The position numbers and the translations under genes are program-made. The notes beneath the pieces were generated by a model. That model had not been told where the DNA came from. It searched no databases and saw nothing but the letters and a program-made list of their open reading frames with translations. Of a DNA stretch of 64,000 nt, positions 45,056-54,780 are shown piece by piece. The DNA is taken from contig JAPTJF010000160.1 in NCBI GenBank assembly GCA_029339195.1, positions 56,736 through 120,735 of the forward strand. The letters are read 5' to 3'. Source of the DNA: Micractinium sp. NFX-FRZ. Lineage: Eukaryota > Chlorophyta > Trebouxiophyceae > Chlorellales > Chlorellaceae. Within the stretch, counting starts at the first letter, position 1. Every line of letters begins with the position of its first letter.

Positions 45056-45130
45056 CTGTTCAATGGGACGTCTTGCTGTTTAACAGCACTGTTCAATGGG
45101 ACGTCTTGCTGTTAAACAGCACTGTTCAAA
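45056..45130. repeat. 33-bp tandem repeat with internal palindrome
   Basis: Two adjacent copies of ctgttcaatgggacgtcttg plus ctgtt(t/a)aacagca, followed by a third partial copy. Each carries the small inverted repeat CTGTTWAACAG. Located between the convergent BRCT-BAH and Q/A-rich genes; the remaining sequence to 45581 shows nothing else. Confidence 0.85.
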
Positions 45131-45581
45131 GGAGCAATACGGCGCATGTGAGCAAGCACAGTGTAGGACGAGCTAGGAGTGCACTGGGCACAGCAGGCAG
45201 TTGAATGGGTCCACTCGAATCAATCAGTGAATCGTAAGGGGCACTCAATCAGTGCTGGTGCTATATGGTACAGTTTCACGAAGGCAGGCAGGGATGTGTA
45301 CTGAAGTTGAGTGTACTTGAAGCTGATCTGTCAAGCTCTAGGGGTCACACTTTTAGTGCGGCACCGGCATAGGTACACACCTGCGGCTAGGGTTCTTCCA
45401 CAAAATTGGCGGGGGGCCGGGCAAGGAAAGAGAGGGGCAGGTGCCTGGCCCTGCCACAGACTGCGGCAGTGGCATCCTCTGGCCAACAGCTGGCCCGGCC
45501 AACCAGCTAAACCTAGGCTCTGGTGTAGCAAGGGAGTTAGCAGGCATGTTGCTTCAGCTGCTGCCGCTGCTGCGACAGCTG

Positions 45582-46757
45582 CTATTGCTGGTATACAGCG
45601 GCGGCCGCTGCCAGCAGAGTGGCCGAGTCGACGCTGATTTGGTGGAACAGGCCTGGCCCCTGTGCCGCCAGCAGGGCGGCTGAGTCGGCACTGAGCTGAT
45701 GCAGCAGCGCTGGGGAGGGTCCTGGCGTTGGGGCAACTGCTGCTTGGCGTTGGGAGGCCCGCTGCTGCTGCGAATGCTGCTGCGAGTGCTGCTGCGAGTG
45801 CTGCTGCTGCATCAAGGCATGCTGCTGTATCGCCAGCCCCAGCGGCTGCGCAGCCCACACCAGTGCAGCAGGCAGCGGCAGCCCAGCAGCACCTGGTGCC
45901 TGCACCACACCCCCGGCCTGCCCTGCCTGTTGCGGCGTGTGCTCACCCAGAGCTGTGGCAGCAGGGGCGGCCTTTGTGTCTGCTGCCGCTACGGTGGCTG
46001 TGGCTGCGGTGGCTGCTCGCTGCTGATTACAGGCTGGCGACGCCCAGGCGCCATCCTGCCCCTGGCAGGGCATGTCAGCCCGTGCTATGCCAATGACATA
46101 CAGCGCGGACCTGCAGTGCGTCCGCAGAGGGTATGGGCGAGGCCCAGTGGTTGGGTTGGTGGAAAGTAGCCACACCAAGCGGGGGTCGTGGAGCAAGCGC
46201 GGCCTTGCCAGCCCCCCTATCCGAAGCTGTGTTTTCCCTCTCACGCACATGCGCCCTGCATCCAGTGCGTGCCTGTGCAGCGCCTGCAGCAGTTCGAGCG
46301 AGACGAGGGCGTAGCTGGTGGGGTGGCCCTGCCCTGCCGCCAGCGTGGAGCAGGCGCCGGCACCTTGGACCACCTGAGGGAAGGCGGGGGGGAGAAGGGG
46401 GAGGTAGGGTTTGAGGGAGGGTTCACGGGGTGTGGTGGGGTTGGTTTTATAGGATGGGGAGGGTCTGCCGTGTGGCGAGGTGTGGGCGGCAGCAGTGGAG
46501 AGCAACGAGCTTGGCGTGCCTGAAGGGCGGGGGAAGTTGGGCGGGCACAGCCGCCATTCAGGCACAACAGTCGCTGCATTCTGCGTCACATTTGACACGC
46601 GACAGCAAGCCCGTGCATATGTTGCATGGATTGGCGGCAGTCCCACCTGTGACAGCTGCTCCAGCGAGTCGATCACGGGCAGGGAGGCCACAGGCGGGCC
46701 AGCTACACCCGGTACGCCCGCACCCTTCAAGGGCGGGTTGGCGGCGGCCGCTGCCAT
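45582..46757 (-). CDS. Unknown Ala/Gln-rich protein
   Basis: Three exons (46757-46647, 46373-46249, 46110-45582) join in frame to 254 aa from the first usable ATG; more 5' exons may exist up to about 47.8 kb. The middle is the only complex part: SLEQLSQVVQGAGACSTLAA, then YALVSLELLQALHRHALDAG and SALYVIGIARADMPC. The C-terminal half is Ala-, Thr- and Gln-rich with (QHSQ) repeats and a duplicated unit HQLSADSAALLAA / HQISVDSATLLAA. No family is recognised, and no signal peptide or membrane helix is present. The gene has a decayed paralogue at 53450-54540, which shows that exon B, its donor and the exon C acceptor are real evolutionary units. Tandem with the wall glycoprotein gene upstream. Confidence 0.55.
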   Translation of the reverse strand: MAAAAANPPLKGAGVPGVAGPPVASLPVIDSLEQLSQVGLPPIHATYARACCRVSNVTQNAATVVPEWRLCPPNFPRPSGTPSSLLSTAAAHTSPHGRPSPSYKTNPTTPREPSLKPYLPLLPPAFPQVVQGAGACSTLAAGQGHPTSYALVSLELLQALHRHALDAGRMCVRGKTQLRIGGLARPRLLHDPRLVWLLSTNPTTGPRPYPLRTHCRSALYVIGIARADMPCQGQDGAWASPACNQQRAATAATATVAAADTKAAPAATALGEHTPQQAGQAGGVVQAPGAAGLPLPAALVWAAQPLGLAIQQHALMQQQHSQQHSQQHSQQQRASQRQAAVAPTPGPSPALLHQLSADSAALLAAQGPGLFHQISVDSATLLAAAAAVYQQ

Positions 46758-48287
46758 AGCGGCGGCTTTGAGCTGCAGCCTGCTAATGAGGGAACCTTAT
46801 TGGCCGGGGCAGGCGCGCCAATGCGGCAGCAGCAGCTGCAGCAGCTGCAGGCCCCTTGTGCAGGCAGCGCGTCAACCCCTGCGCTGGCTTTTGGGCCGCC
46901 CGACAGCGCGGCGGCAGGCAGTGTGCTTGCCTCGCTGGTGCTGCTGCTACACTGTGGGCCGGCGAGGCGTGACAAGGTGCGAGGTAAACGTTTCAAACAT
47001 TCGATGCTGCGTGCAGCGAGGCAGCGCATCCTTACCGCGTAAGATGACGAGGCCCTCACTCCGAGTCACCCGGCTGCCGCCTGCTGCCGGCCTTGGTGGG
47101 GACAGCCGGGCGCTTGATTTTGTGGCTCAACCATGCACCCGCCATGCACAAGGCAGGGCGAGGTGCGCGGCTGCTGCGGTGGAAGCTGAGATGACGGCGG
47201 TGCCGAGGCCCTTGGAAGGGCGGGATCCCACCGGCTGAAGGCTGGTGCTTCCCCTCACTCTCATCAAATTCGTGCTGCGCAAGCTGCTCACATGCATCCC
47301 CCGTCCCCAAGGGTGCAGTTCCTGGAAAGTTTGCAGGACAGGGGGCATTCTAAGTGTCCCTGCACCGGCGCTGGATGCACGCGCTCGGAGGCTGGGCCTC
47401 CAGGTCGACTGGATTGGACCCCAGAACTCGACAGCCTGTCCAGACTTGTCACGCGACCAAGGGCCGGCATGCACTGGAGGCAGGCAGTGCAGCTGCTGCA
47501 GCTTAGGTGCGCGTGCATCCCCCATCCCCAAGGGTGCCGTTGCATGGACAGCCACCGCTCCTGCCCCTCCTCCTGCCCCACACCGGGTGTGCCCACCCAG
47601 CGGCACGCTCTCCGACACGTATGGCACCTGCGTGCTGAGGTTAGAGTTGCGATTTGTCAGGGGGTGTGAACACCTGCCAAGGCTGGTCTATCAGCTGGGT
47701 GCTGTGAGAGCTCCTTGGCCCTGCTCATGCACTCGCCCGCGCTCGACCACCGCCGCCTGCTGCAGCGCTGCCACCCCGGCCGCGCCGGTGCCTGCCCACT
47801 CGTACACCTGGGTCAGGCCTGCTGCTTTGCCTGGCACCCACCCAGCAGTGCCCAGTACAAATTAGCCAACAGCCCTGCTGCCACAGTTCAGCATAATGAT
47901 TACATTGCTATGACTTGTGTTCACACGGAACATGATATATTGGCTGCAATTCAAGAAGGCGGAGCTGGCTAAAGCCCGTGTGGGCGAGCAAAGCCAAGGC
48001 AGCAACCTTCTGGATAATGGTGCAGTGACCAGGTGGAACAAGGCGTGCAGGGGTGCAGGCCACATTCATTTCGGAGGGGAGGGGAGCATGTGTGGTCACA
48101 CAAGTTGAGCGGGCTACACGCACATACGCACTCAGTGCACACCCGAGGATGAGGCATGCAGCTGCAGCAGCGGCAGCAGCAGGGCCACAACAGCAGCAGG
48201 TGCATGCAGCACCGCACCCGGGTCGGAGGCGTGCAGCTGCAGCTGCATCTTGCGGTTCGGTCACCGCTGGCGGCGGCTGCGTGGCTC
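46758..48287. other. Region with possible 5' exons of the Ala/Gln-rich gene; short repeats
   Basis: No firm gene. On the minus strand a plausible exon follows an acceptor near 47811 (VYEWAGTGAAGVAALQQAAV, then VERGRVHEQGQGALTAPS and a stop), but its partners are unknown. A 27-bp sequence (gcatccccc[g/a]tccccaaggg) is repeated at about 47293 and 47514. Minus-strand TGTAA at 47904-47900 may serve the wall glycoprotein gene. Confidence 0.35.
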
Positions 48288-51200
48288 TTAGGGAGGCACA
48301 AAGCAGTCCACCTCGCCCACGTTGCCCAGCAGGTTGGGGTTGGTGAAGTCGAGATAGTATCGGCCGCCGTCACGGTCGCGCAGGGCCATGATGTCGATGG
48401 ACGATGTGTTGGCGTAGGTGGCCTGGAACTGGCCCTCGCCATCCACTGCAGGGCAGGCACAGCACACAGGGGGAGGCGAGCGGGCACGATCAGCAGTGCA
48501 GACCGGCAGGCTGCATCGTGTGGTCTGCTCGGTGCCTCCACCTGTGTGCAGCCCACTGCTTTTGTTTTCGCACAGGCGTCAACAAGCTCCTGACACCAAC
48601 CCTTTCAGCCCTGCACCCAGGTCGCACACCCCACCGTCCTCGTATGTTCTCTCAAAAGCACAGCCAAAGGCTCACCGGTGGTGTAGGCGCCCACCCACTC
48701 GCGGTTGGCGTAGCCAACAGTGACCAGCCTCAGCGGTGCCGTGGCGCCGTAGGCCACACCGGCAAGGCTGTCACGCATCATGTAAAAGCACTCGCCCAGC
48801 TGCAGGGGGGAGGGGGACGGGCGGCAAGTGCAGATGACGCGAGAGTCGGGCCCACATCCGTCACCTCAGCCTCCGGCGCCCCTCTCGGCCTTGGGTGGTG
48901 CAGCCGCCTGCAGTCCCCCTCCCAGCAAAGCGTGCCCCCAGCCCTGGCCCCCTCTCACAGCTGGCGGCTGTTCGGGGGGGTTGCCGTTGAAGTCGGCCAT
49001 CGTCAGCGTGACATACCTGCGCACAGGCAGCGTGTGAGCAGACGAGCTTTGGTTATGCCGGGGGATTGCGGTTGGGGGGCGGGTAAGCCGGCCTACCTTC
49101 TGGGCACAGCTCGGCACCAGCAGCCCGTGTGTCGGTTATGCATACACATGCTCCCAGCATGCACAGCAGCGCGCCCTCCTCCCGCTGCGCGGCACCCGAG
49201 CGCAACTCACGGGAGGACCTTGGGCGTGTTGGTGCCCGCCAGCACAAAGTTGATGCGGGCCTTGTGCTGGACGCTGGTTTGGAAGAGCGGGTTGTAGTTT
49301 GGCTCCTCAACAACCTCGTTGTACGGAGTCACCGAGTATGTAGCATACACGCTGGCCCAGCCGGCACCAGGCCAGTACACCGGGTTCCCTGCGGTGTCCA
49401 GTACATCGCCGAGAGCATCCTGCAACACCTCGCCTGCCTCTGTCGTGGCAAACTGCACACAGGGGAGGGAAGTGATGGACCTTGGTGCGGGTGCACCAGG
49501 CGAGCACAGGGGATGGCACGCACGAAAGTGGCACCCTCACCGACTCGCGCTGCCGCTGCCCACCTGCAGTGCTGCCGCCCTGCGGTGCCGCTTTCCGACC
49601 ACCCACCAGTACTTCTGGCTACCTGTGTAGCTTCCCACCTGCCATGCTGCCCAAAGCCACCAACATTGCCTGCCTGCTGCGACCCACCTGCACAGCAGAC
49701 CCACGTGGCGTGCCATCCCCCCACATTGCTGCCACCCTGCTGCCACCCACAGCTCTGCCGCCCATGTGCCCTGCCATCTGCTGGCTGCGTGGCTGCCTGC
49801 CCACCTGCACCGCTGCGACCTTGGCCCGGGGGTACATGGGCGCCTGAATCTCGGGAGAGCTGGCAAGGTCAGTCCACCTGCAACATTACCATGGGAGGTG
49901 CTGCTGTGTCAGGGCGGCCAGCTGGCGCACACAGCAGACATCAGAGCTGGACAACCACACGTCCTGCTGCAGTATTTTGCTTCCCCTTTGCACGATGCAT
50001 GCCGCCGCCACAGACCCGCCCCCCGCCCTTGCAGGCACGCACGTGAGCTTGACATCGAAGTCCAGGCGTTCCGAACCGTCCTTGGAATAGGCCTGCCACG
50101 TGAAGGTCTGAGGGGCCAGGCCGGTGGTGGGCAGGGTGGTGGGGCACTCGGAGGGCACCTCAGTCAGTGTTGGCGGGCACTGCTCCTCGCTCTCGCAGAA
50201 TGCGTCACAGTCTGGCGGGCATTCCCCAGAGCAGGCTTGGCACGTGGCCTGGCAGTCTGCGATGCATGCTGTGTCGGGTGAGCTGTCCACGCGGAAGGGG
50301 GCGCAGGTGGGGACGTTGCATGCCGCTGTGTCGGATGGGGAGTACTCGGGGCAGATGCCTCCCTCGGGGCCGCTCACGTCCTTGAGCTGCAGGGGGATTG
50401 ATGGAGGGGGGAGGGAGGAGGGAGAAGGGAGGCAGGGGTGTGGGACGCATCGGCAACATGGCGACAAGGGAGCAGCGGTGCCGTGCTGCTCCTACATGCA
50501 CGCAACACGCCTGGCGTTGCCGGCTGCAGGGCAGGGGTGGCGTGCGACAGCATGCCTCCCAGCTGCCGCCCGCTGCTGCTGGTGGCAGGCCCGCCCCACT
50601 GGAGCCTGAAGCCCCTGCCACTCTGGCAGGGTGACAGCAAGCTGCTGGCGGGGGGGCACCGTGCTGCCGGGCCTGACCTGGAACTCCACCAGCCCCGGCA
50701 GCTCGTCCCCGGTGGCAGCGCACTTCTCCGGAGGCGCCGGCGGGCGGGGAGGCGGCGGGGGCCTCGGCGGGGGGCGGGGCGGGGGGCGGGGAGGCGGGTT
50801 CTTGGGGGGGGGGGGCGGGCGGGGGGGTCGGGGGGAGGGGGGGGGGGGGCGGGGGGAGGGTGGGGGGCGGGGCGGCTGGGCCACGGGGGGAGGGGAGGGG
50901 GAGGGGGGCGGGGGCGGGGAAGGGTTCGGAGGTGGTGGGGATGGTCTGGGGGGTGGGGGTGAGGGGGATGGGCTCGGGGGTGGGGGGGAGGGGCTGGGGG
51001 AGGGGGGCGGGGGTGGAGGAGATGGGCTTGGAGGGGGCGGCGGGGGACTGGGGCTAGGGGGGGGGGGAGGCGGAGGGGGGCTGGGGGAGGGGGGAGGTGG
51101 TGGGCTGGGGGAGGGAGGCGGGGGAGGAGGCGGGGAGGGTGAGGGCGGAGGCGGGGGAGAGGGTTCCGGTGGTGGGGGCGGTGGGGAGGGGGAGGGAGGG

Positions 51201-52130
51201 GGAGGCGGGGGGGAGGGGGAAGGAGGCGGGGGAGAAGGGTGTGGGGGCGGCGGTGAGGGCGGCAGGGGGGGCGCAGGTGGGGAGGGAGAGGGCGGGGGGA
51301 AGGGGGAGGGCGGCGGGGGGCGGGGCAGTGGCGGGGGCCTCGGCATTGGCGGCGGAGGAGGAGGAGGGCTCTTGGGCGGTGGGGGTGGCGGGGAGGGCTT
51401 TGGGGGAGGGGGCGGGGGGCTGGGTGGTGGCGGAGAGGGGCGAGGCCTGAAGCAGGGGAAAGGGAAGTGGCACAGGACGGCAGAGGCGGGATGAGGCAGG
51501 TGGCACACAGGGGCGGCGCGGTGGCTCGCCTGCGCACCCTCACGCAGCTCTGGGGGCAAGGCCGCACGTTGAGCTATACACCCCGCTGCCTGCATCCCCA
51601 AACGTCCGCCTGCCCGCTGCCGCACTACTGCAGGACTCACGAGGGTGGCGGGCGAGGAGGGAACGGGGGCCTGCAAGAGGGCAGGACGTCAGGGGGCGCT
51701 TATGTGAGCGGGGGCGAGGGATACAGGTGCCGCAGAGTGTGGCGGGTTGCACTGCTGGACAGAGCCGAGCCAGGCAGCAGCAGGCAGCAGTGGCAGGCAG
51801 GCCGCAAGTGTTGCAGGGCGCTGGCGCCAGTGCCGCGCCAGCGGCCGCCAGCGACCGCGCCCCCGCACAACATCGGGCCGTTTGCGGGCTGCGTGCGCCC
51901 TACACCCGCCCGACGCCTGTGGATCACCATGCACCATCCTCGCGCCCGCTGGGGGGCCCTCTGCACTCCCAGCGCCCAGCAGCCGGTCCCGCCTGTCCTC
52001 ACTTTGGGCGGGTTTGGAGCAGGCCGCGGGAGAGGCGGCCGCGCCCTGCCTGGGTGTCAGCGGCGCTCACAGCCACCACCACCAGCAGCAGGCACACGGC
52101 CATGCCAGCGGCGCGCGCCGGTGCAGCCAT
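48288..52130 (-). CDS. Secreted SPPP-repeat hydroxyproline-rich wall glycoprotein
   Basis: Nine phase-consistent exons (52130-52003, 51670-51641, 51446-50678, 50386-50043, 49877-49805, 49452-49211, 49016-48959, 48799-48676, 48445-48288) give 641 aa. Signal peptide: MAAPARAAGMAVCLLLVVVA then VSAADTQAG. Next is about 240 residues of extensin/volvocine-type Pro repeats (PSPPPPSPPPPPP, KPSPPPPPPKSPPPP), expected to be hydroxylated and glycosylated. Then comes a Cys-rich module with about 12 Cys (ACIADCQATCQACSGECPPD) and a C-terminal module not recognised by family, containing FDVKLTWTDLASSPEIQAP, PVYWPGAGWASVYATYSVTP, GECFYMMRDSLAGVAYGA and ALRDRDGGRYYLDFTNPN. Role inferred: structural or adhesive extracellular matrix protein. 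The layout is pherophorin-like, but the C-terminal module was not matched to pherophorin domains. The last three exons have a decayed copy at 27740-28385. Confidence 0.8.
49551..49805 (-). other. Serial ghost copies of a donor junction
   Basis: The real exon end is GTCGCAGCGGTGCAG|GTGGGC at 49805. Downstream in the same intron similar GCxGTGCAG|GTGGGY junctions recur near 49690, 49635 and 49566. Each would translate ending in ..AVQVGR, ..MAGGK or ..AALQVG. They look like successive partial duplications of the exon 3' edge. Confidence 0.55.
50700..51446 (-). repeat. Extreme strand-asymmetric G-run tract coding for Pro repeats
   Basis: About 750 bp in which the plus strand is almost only G and A with very few pyrimidines, and many runs of four or more G; the minus strand codes SPPPP. 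Potential for many overlapping G-quadruplexes on the non-coding strand, and for R-loops. Confidence 0.85.
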
Positions 52131-53449
52131 CCTGCGGGGCCGAGCGGCCAGGGGCCTGCAGGCATCAGGGCAGGAGGGGAGCGGTACGTTGGCCTGCAGT
52201 GAGCGGCGGCGCCCGCAGTGGGCAGGCACTTGAGAGCCAGCACCAACCACAACCCTACACAACTGCATGCCAGCTCGCCCTGCCTCTCTGAAACACTGGT
52301 CGGCAGGGCTGCGCTGTCCTTAGACACTGTGCACAGGCACAGTGTGTAGAGAAGGCACTTGTCGGTGGCCGCTGACACCTCTGCTGCAGGGAGGCAGGGG
52401 GTGGCCGTGGAACCCCCGCCGTCCCCTCGCCCAATTCAGTCAGCTAACCCTCCTCGCCCGTGGACTTGCGCTCGAGCGCCCAGGTGCTCTCTGACTGGTT
52501 TGAGGCCGACAGCACGAAAACCCCCAGGGGCGTCCCCCAAAGGCCCGCCCAGACGTGTGCATATCCCCGCCCTCCTATTCCACGTGCCTTACTGGCTGCT
52601 ATCTGCGCCGAAACGCTGGCCAGCAAGGGTTGTTTGGCGGAGCTGCACGTCCGCTGGCCTGACGACGAACGGGCGAACGGCGATGGACACGTGTGGCGGG
52701 CAGCCCTGGCAAGCTTAAGGCTGGGGGTCCCTCAAGCCCCGCGCAGATAGTTGATGCCGTGGCACAAGCGCAACAAAACGGGAGACAACAACAATGCGAT
52801 GCCACGTGTACTCCGGTTGCAGCGCAGTACGGCAAGGGCGGCAGCCAGCTCTCAAGTACAAAGGCGCGTCATGACGAAGGCAACACGTTCAAAGAACCGG
52901 CGTGCACAGCGACCCCCCCGGGAGACAGCCTGCTTTGCAGCCAAATGTCTGCCAAAGGCTGCATGGAGAACTGTACTTATCCTTTTGCTGGCAGGCCCTT
53001 CAAAGGCAGTGCTGCTCAGCTGCCATACTGCATGCGTCCCTGCCGCCACTGCCGCCGCCACTGCCACCCGAATCTTGAAGGCGCCCTGCTGCTGCTGCCG
53101 CTCAGTTTGCAGGCGCCCTTGCTGAGCAGCACTGCAGCAGCGGCCGCCGCTCTCCACTCTCCCTGCTGCTGCTCCTGCTGCCCTGTCCCCAGGTGCCTCT
53201 GCGCCCCTGCTCCCGCACCGCCGCCAGGGAGCCCTGCAGACTGCTTGCGCATGCATCATGTGAGGGTGCATGCAGCACTGGCAGCGCTGCGCGCACAAAC
53301 ACGTGGGGCGTACGCCCCGCAGGCAGGCAGGAAGGGAGGTGCGTGCATTACAAAGTGCGCCAGGCCAGCTGCCCACGCCAGGCTGCAGCACTGCAGCATT
53401 GTGCGCAATGCAGCAATGCAGCAATGCAGCATTGTGCGCACAAGCTGCG
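52131..53449. other. Upstream region of wall glycoprotein gene, no gene seen
   Basis: Contains the glycoprotein promoter. Open frames here are low-complexity and have no coding signature. Short gcagcaatgcagcaatgcag repeats occur near 53400-53435. Confidence 0.4.
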
Positions 53450-53463
53450 TGTTATATTGGCGG

Positions 53464-53498
<35 letters not shown>

Positions 53499-54540
53499 AG
53501 CAGCTAACTGCAGGAGCAGCTAAATGCAGCACTGATGCTGTTGTCTGCTGCGGCAGCGCCGATGCCGGGCCAGCGCACGCCACCTTTGCTTTGGTTGGAA
53601 GGTGGCCGCTGGCGGCTGCACAGCAGCTGCGCCCACAGGTGCCGAGGGTTGCTGCTGCAGCTCCTGGTGGGGCAGCGCCTGCTCCTGCTGTTGCACTGCC
53701 GCGCAGAGCCTGTGCCAGTGTGTTTAGCTGCCCCGCCTGCCTCAGCGGTTGCCCGCTGCCAGTTGCCACAGCGAGCATGTGCTGTGCACCCACGTGTCGC
53801 AGTTGTGGCTGCAGCAGCAGATGCAGCAGCAGATGCTGGCTAATGCTGGCACCTCTGCTCAGTGCTCCCACACATGTGGGCAGCCATGTTGGCCCCAGCT
53901 CGGTTCGTGACAACATGAGCTGCCCTGCAGTGCGTCGCAGTGACGGGTGCACAGGGAAGATGTGGGGGACAGGAGCTCGAGGGGAGGTGAGAGGTGTCGA
54001 TGTTGTTGATCACTGCACGCACGTCACACGACCCAGCAGCCCTCTCATGAAAGCACATGCGCACTCTTAGGGATCTCCCATCATCAACCACCCCAGCACT
54101 TGCAGCGCCTGCAGCGAGTCGGGCGAGGCAAGGGCATGGCGGCAGGGGTTCCTGGCCCTCCCTCTGAGCTGGCACTTCCACTTTGGGCCACCTGGGGGGA
54201 TGGCGCCCCGGGGTGACAGCAACGTAGGATATCCCTGAGATCTAGAGGGGGGGATTGGGAGGAGGGCCATCTGTTGAGAGGGTTCAGTGCGGGCGAGGAA
54301 GCAGCGAGGCGTGGGTGGAAGTTGGGCAGGCACTGCAGCCAGCTCTGCTCCCGTCACCCAGCCAGAGGGCTCAGCAAGCGTCCCACGGAGCATGCACGCA
54401 CGCACCACAAATATATGGTGCAGAACAGGGGAGGGGCATGAAGGCCAGGTTGAGTGCCGGGCTGAGTGCGCTGCCTGCCGGCGGCTCCGGCGTGAGCGAA
54501 GCATGCGCCAGGCTGGCTGCCGAATGGCCGCCGCTGCCAT
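53450..54540 (-). pseudogene. Decayed paralogue of the Ala/Gln-rich gene at 45.6-46.8 kb
   Basis: Order and sequence follow the 45582-46757 gene. An ATGGCAGCGGC start lies near 54540. An exon B copy with acceptor CAG|GTGGCCCAA lies near 54190 (real: GTGGTCCAA) and reads VAQSGSASSEGGPG, then in a shifted frame ALASPDSLQALQVLG (real: ALVSLELLQALHRHA). The donor region GCGCATGTGC...TGAGAGGG is conserved with a 5-bp insertion. An exon C copy begins CACTGCAGG near 53930. A Gln/Ala-coding tail with a pure (CAG)n run at 53463-53503 follows. Frameshifts in exon B and a stop in the tail indicate decay. The gene copy and its source flank the wall glycoprotein gene. Confidence 0.6.
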
Positions 54541-54780
54541 GGCTCCCTCACAACTAATGATAAGGCCACGGATGGCATAGAAAATGCCGACCCGGCCAGG
54601 CTGGCAATGCTGACGGACCCTGCTGACGTGGCCCGACTGTGGCTGCCTCTCGGACGGTGGCCTTCACCGTAGAGGCACAGGGTGACCCCGTGTAGACATC
54701 CGAACGTGACCCTAACTTATTATTCCATCGTAGGGTTCTCGGAGCTCCAGCCAGCCAGCCAGCCGGCCATCCAAGGCACC

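Noticed and set aside
46201..46570. Reading exon B of the Ala/Gln-rich gene straight through to exon C as one long exon
   Set aside because: The paralogous locus at 54 kb conserves the donor and acceptor positions, supporting splicing; the intervening residues look non-coding.
50631..51494. Plus-strand open frame coding almost only Gly and Glu
   Set aside because: Exact shadow of the minus-strand Pro-repeat exon, which has signal peptide, phase-consistent splicing and a downstream protein context.
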